A stretch of 6,878 nt of DNA from Deltaproteobacteria bacterium (GTDB taxonomy: Bacteria > Desulfobacterota > GWC2-55-46). A program made the translations under genes and the position numbers. Numbering within the stretch: the first letter of the stretch is position 1; each line of letters starts with the position of its first letter. The stretch lies in contig JAKAIQ010000117.1 in the NCBI GenBank assembly GCA_021825035.1, forward strand, positions 1 to 6,878, written 5' to 3'. This document shows positions 6,324 to 6,878 of this stretch, one piece after another. The notes under the pieces are model-generated. The model saw only the letters and a program-made list of their open reading frames with translations, did no database searches and had not been told where the DNA came from.

Positions 6324-6787
6324 GGGATTTGGCAAGTTTCCAGAGAGAGATGCAAAGAGACATGGACGATTTCTTCAGAAGGGTCTTTGGCGGCGTTAGT
6401 GCGCTAACTCCTTCGGGTATTTTCAGGAGAGAAGCAAGGGAATGGTATCCCGTGATCGATTGCTTTATCAAGAATAATCAGTTTGTGCTTCATGCGGACC
6501 TACCAGGGGTCGATCCTAAAAACGTCGATATTTCATTAACCGGCAATATGCTCACGATAAAGGGCGAGAGAAAGGCTGAATACGACGAGAAGAAAGAAGG
6601 GTATCTCTTCCACGAAACTTCTTACGGAACGTTTGAAAGAACCCTTGAGCTTCCGGAAGGACTGGATGTTAACAAAGTGCGCGCCAATTACCGGAATGGC
6701 ATACTTGAGTTGACGATGCCGGCAAAGGCAGAGGTTCTTCCGAAGAAGATTAAAGTGGAAGTAGAGGAAATGAAAAAGGCCGCATGA
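6293..6787 (+). CDS. Small heat shock protein, Hsp20/alpha-crystallin family
   Basis: This is an ATP-independent holdase that binds unfolding proteins in the cytoplasm and assembles into oligomers. Its 164 residues are normal for the family. A short N-terminal arm (1-50) with FQREMQRDMDDFFRRVFGG (16-34) precedes the alpha-crystallin domain (about 51-145). That domain shows ADLPGV (68-73), LTIKGER (87-93), ETSYGTFERTLELPEGLD (108-125) and the hallmark NGILELTMP (135-143). The C-terminal extension carries IKV (153-155) as the I-x-I/V motif that docks between dimers. I chose ATG 6293 because AGGGGG (6279-6284) sits 8 bases upstream. GTG 6284, which adds three residues, would place that same purine run directly against the start. 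The gene has its own strong promoter and appears monocistronic in this window. The exact hsp20 paralogue name cannot be assigned. Confidence 0.96.
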   Translation: MFELKKWEPLRDLASFQREMQRDMDDFFRRVFGGVSALTPSGIFRREAREWYPVIDCFIKNNQFVLHADLPGVDPKNVDISLTGNMLTIKGERKAEYDEKKEGYLFHETSYGTFERTLELPEGLDVNKVRANYRNGILELTMPAKAEVLPKKIKVEVEEMKKAA

Positions 6788-6788
6788 A

Positions 6789-6856
6789 CCGGGAGATTGG
6801 AGATTTTCTCTGAAAAAATATAAGTCTGCCTCATCTCTCAGAGGTAAAAATCCCGG
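6789..6856. repeat. Nested inverted repeats downstream of hsp20
   Basis: An outer pair CCGGGA (6789-6794) and TCCCGG (6851-6856) encloses an inner pair CTCTGA (6808-6813) and TCAGAG (6838-6843). Each arm is six perfect bases. The inner loop is 24 bases and no T run follows, so this is not a standard terminator. It could fold as a bulged 3' UTR structure, or be coincidence. No gene is seen in 6788-6878. Confidence 0.3.
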
Positions 6857-6878
6857 CGCTTCGTAAATAGATGTATAT

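Overview
The window carries six protein genes at roughly 50-55% GC and no rRNA, tRNA, CRISPR array or mobile element. The gene set is: GatB of the tRNA-dependent amidotransferase, SelB (the selenocysteine elongation factor), a DUF218 membrane protein, a VOC/PhnB-like protein, a GAF-GGDEF diguanylate cyclase and an Hsp20. Shine-Dalgarno sites, TTGACA/TATAAT promoter logic and a single-helix membrane-anchored DUF218 protein fit a Gram-negative-type bacterium that makes Gln-tRNA and/or Asn-tRNA by transamidation and uses selenocysteine. Desulfobacterota- or Nitrospirota-like lineages combine these traits, but this placement is inference and cannot be proved from the window.

Layout. Positions 1-67 hold no recognisable gene. 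gatB (68-1507, +) faces a three-gene minus-strand cluster, convergent with a 34-base gap. Read in transcription order that cluster is selB (4691-2760), the DUF218 gene (2736-2050) and the VOC gene (2045-1542). The gaps inside it are 23 and 4 bases, so it looks like one operon. A 309-base intergenic region (4692-5000) separates selB from the divergent GAF-GGDEF gene (5001-6116, +). It holds a CRP/FNR-like palindrome overlapped by an imperfect sigma-54-like element. A 176-base gap then leads to hsp20 (6293-6787, +), preceded by a perfect consensus sigma-70 promoter.

How they work together. The genes do not form one pathway. gatB and selB both belong to non-canonical aminoacyl-tRNA use, but they lie on opposite strands. 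The DUF218 and VOC genes appear to travel with selB by transcriptional coupling rather than by an obvious shared function. The cyclase should make c-di-GMP from GTP under GAF-domain control and seems to have lost the product-inhibition site. Hsp20 is a separate, strongly promoted chaperone unit.

I found no convincing new multi-gene system. The most useful second-look items are the hsp20 leader (perfect promoter plus an overlapping small reading frame with its own ribosome site), the I-site loss and the A9 tract in the cyclase gene, and the regulatory elements between selB and the cyclase.
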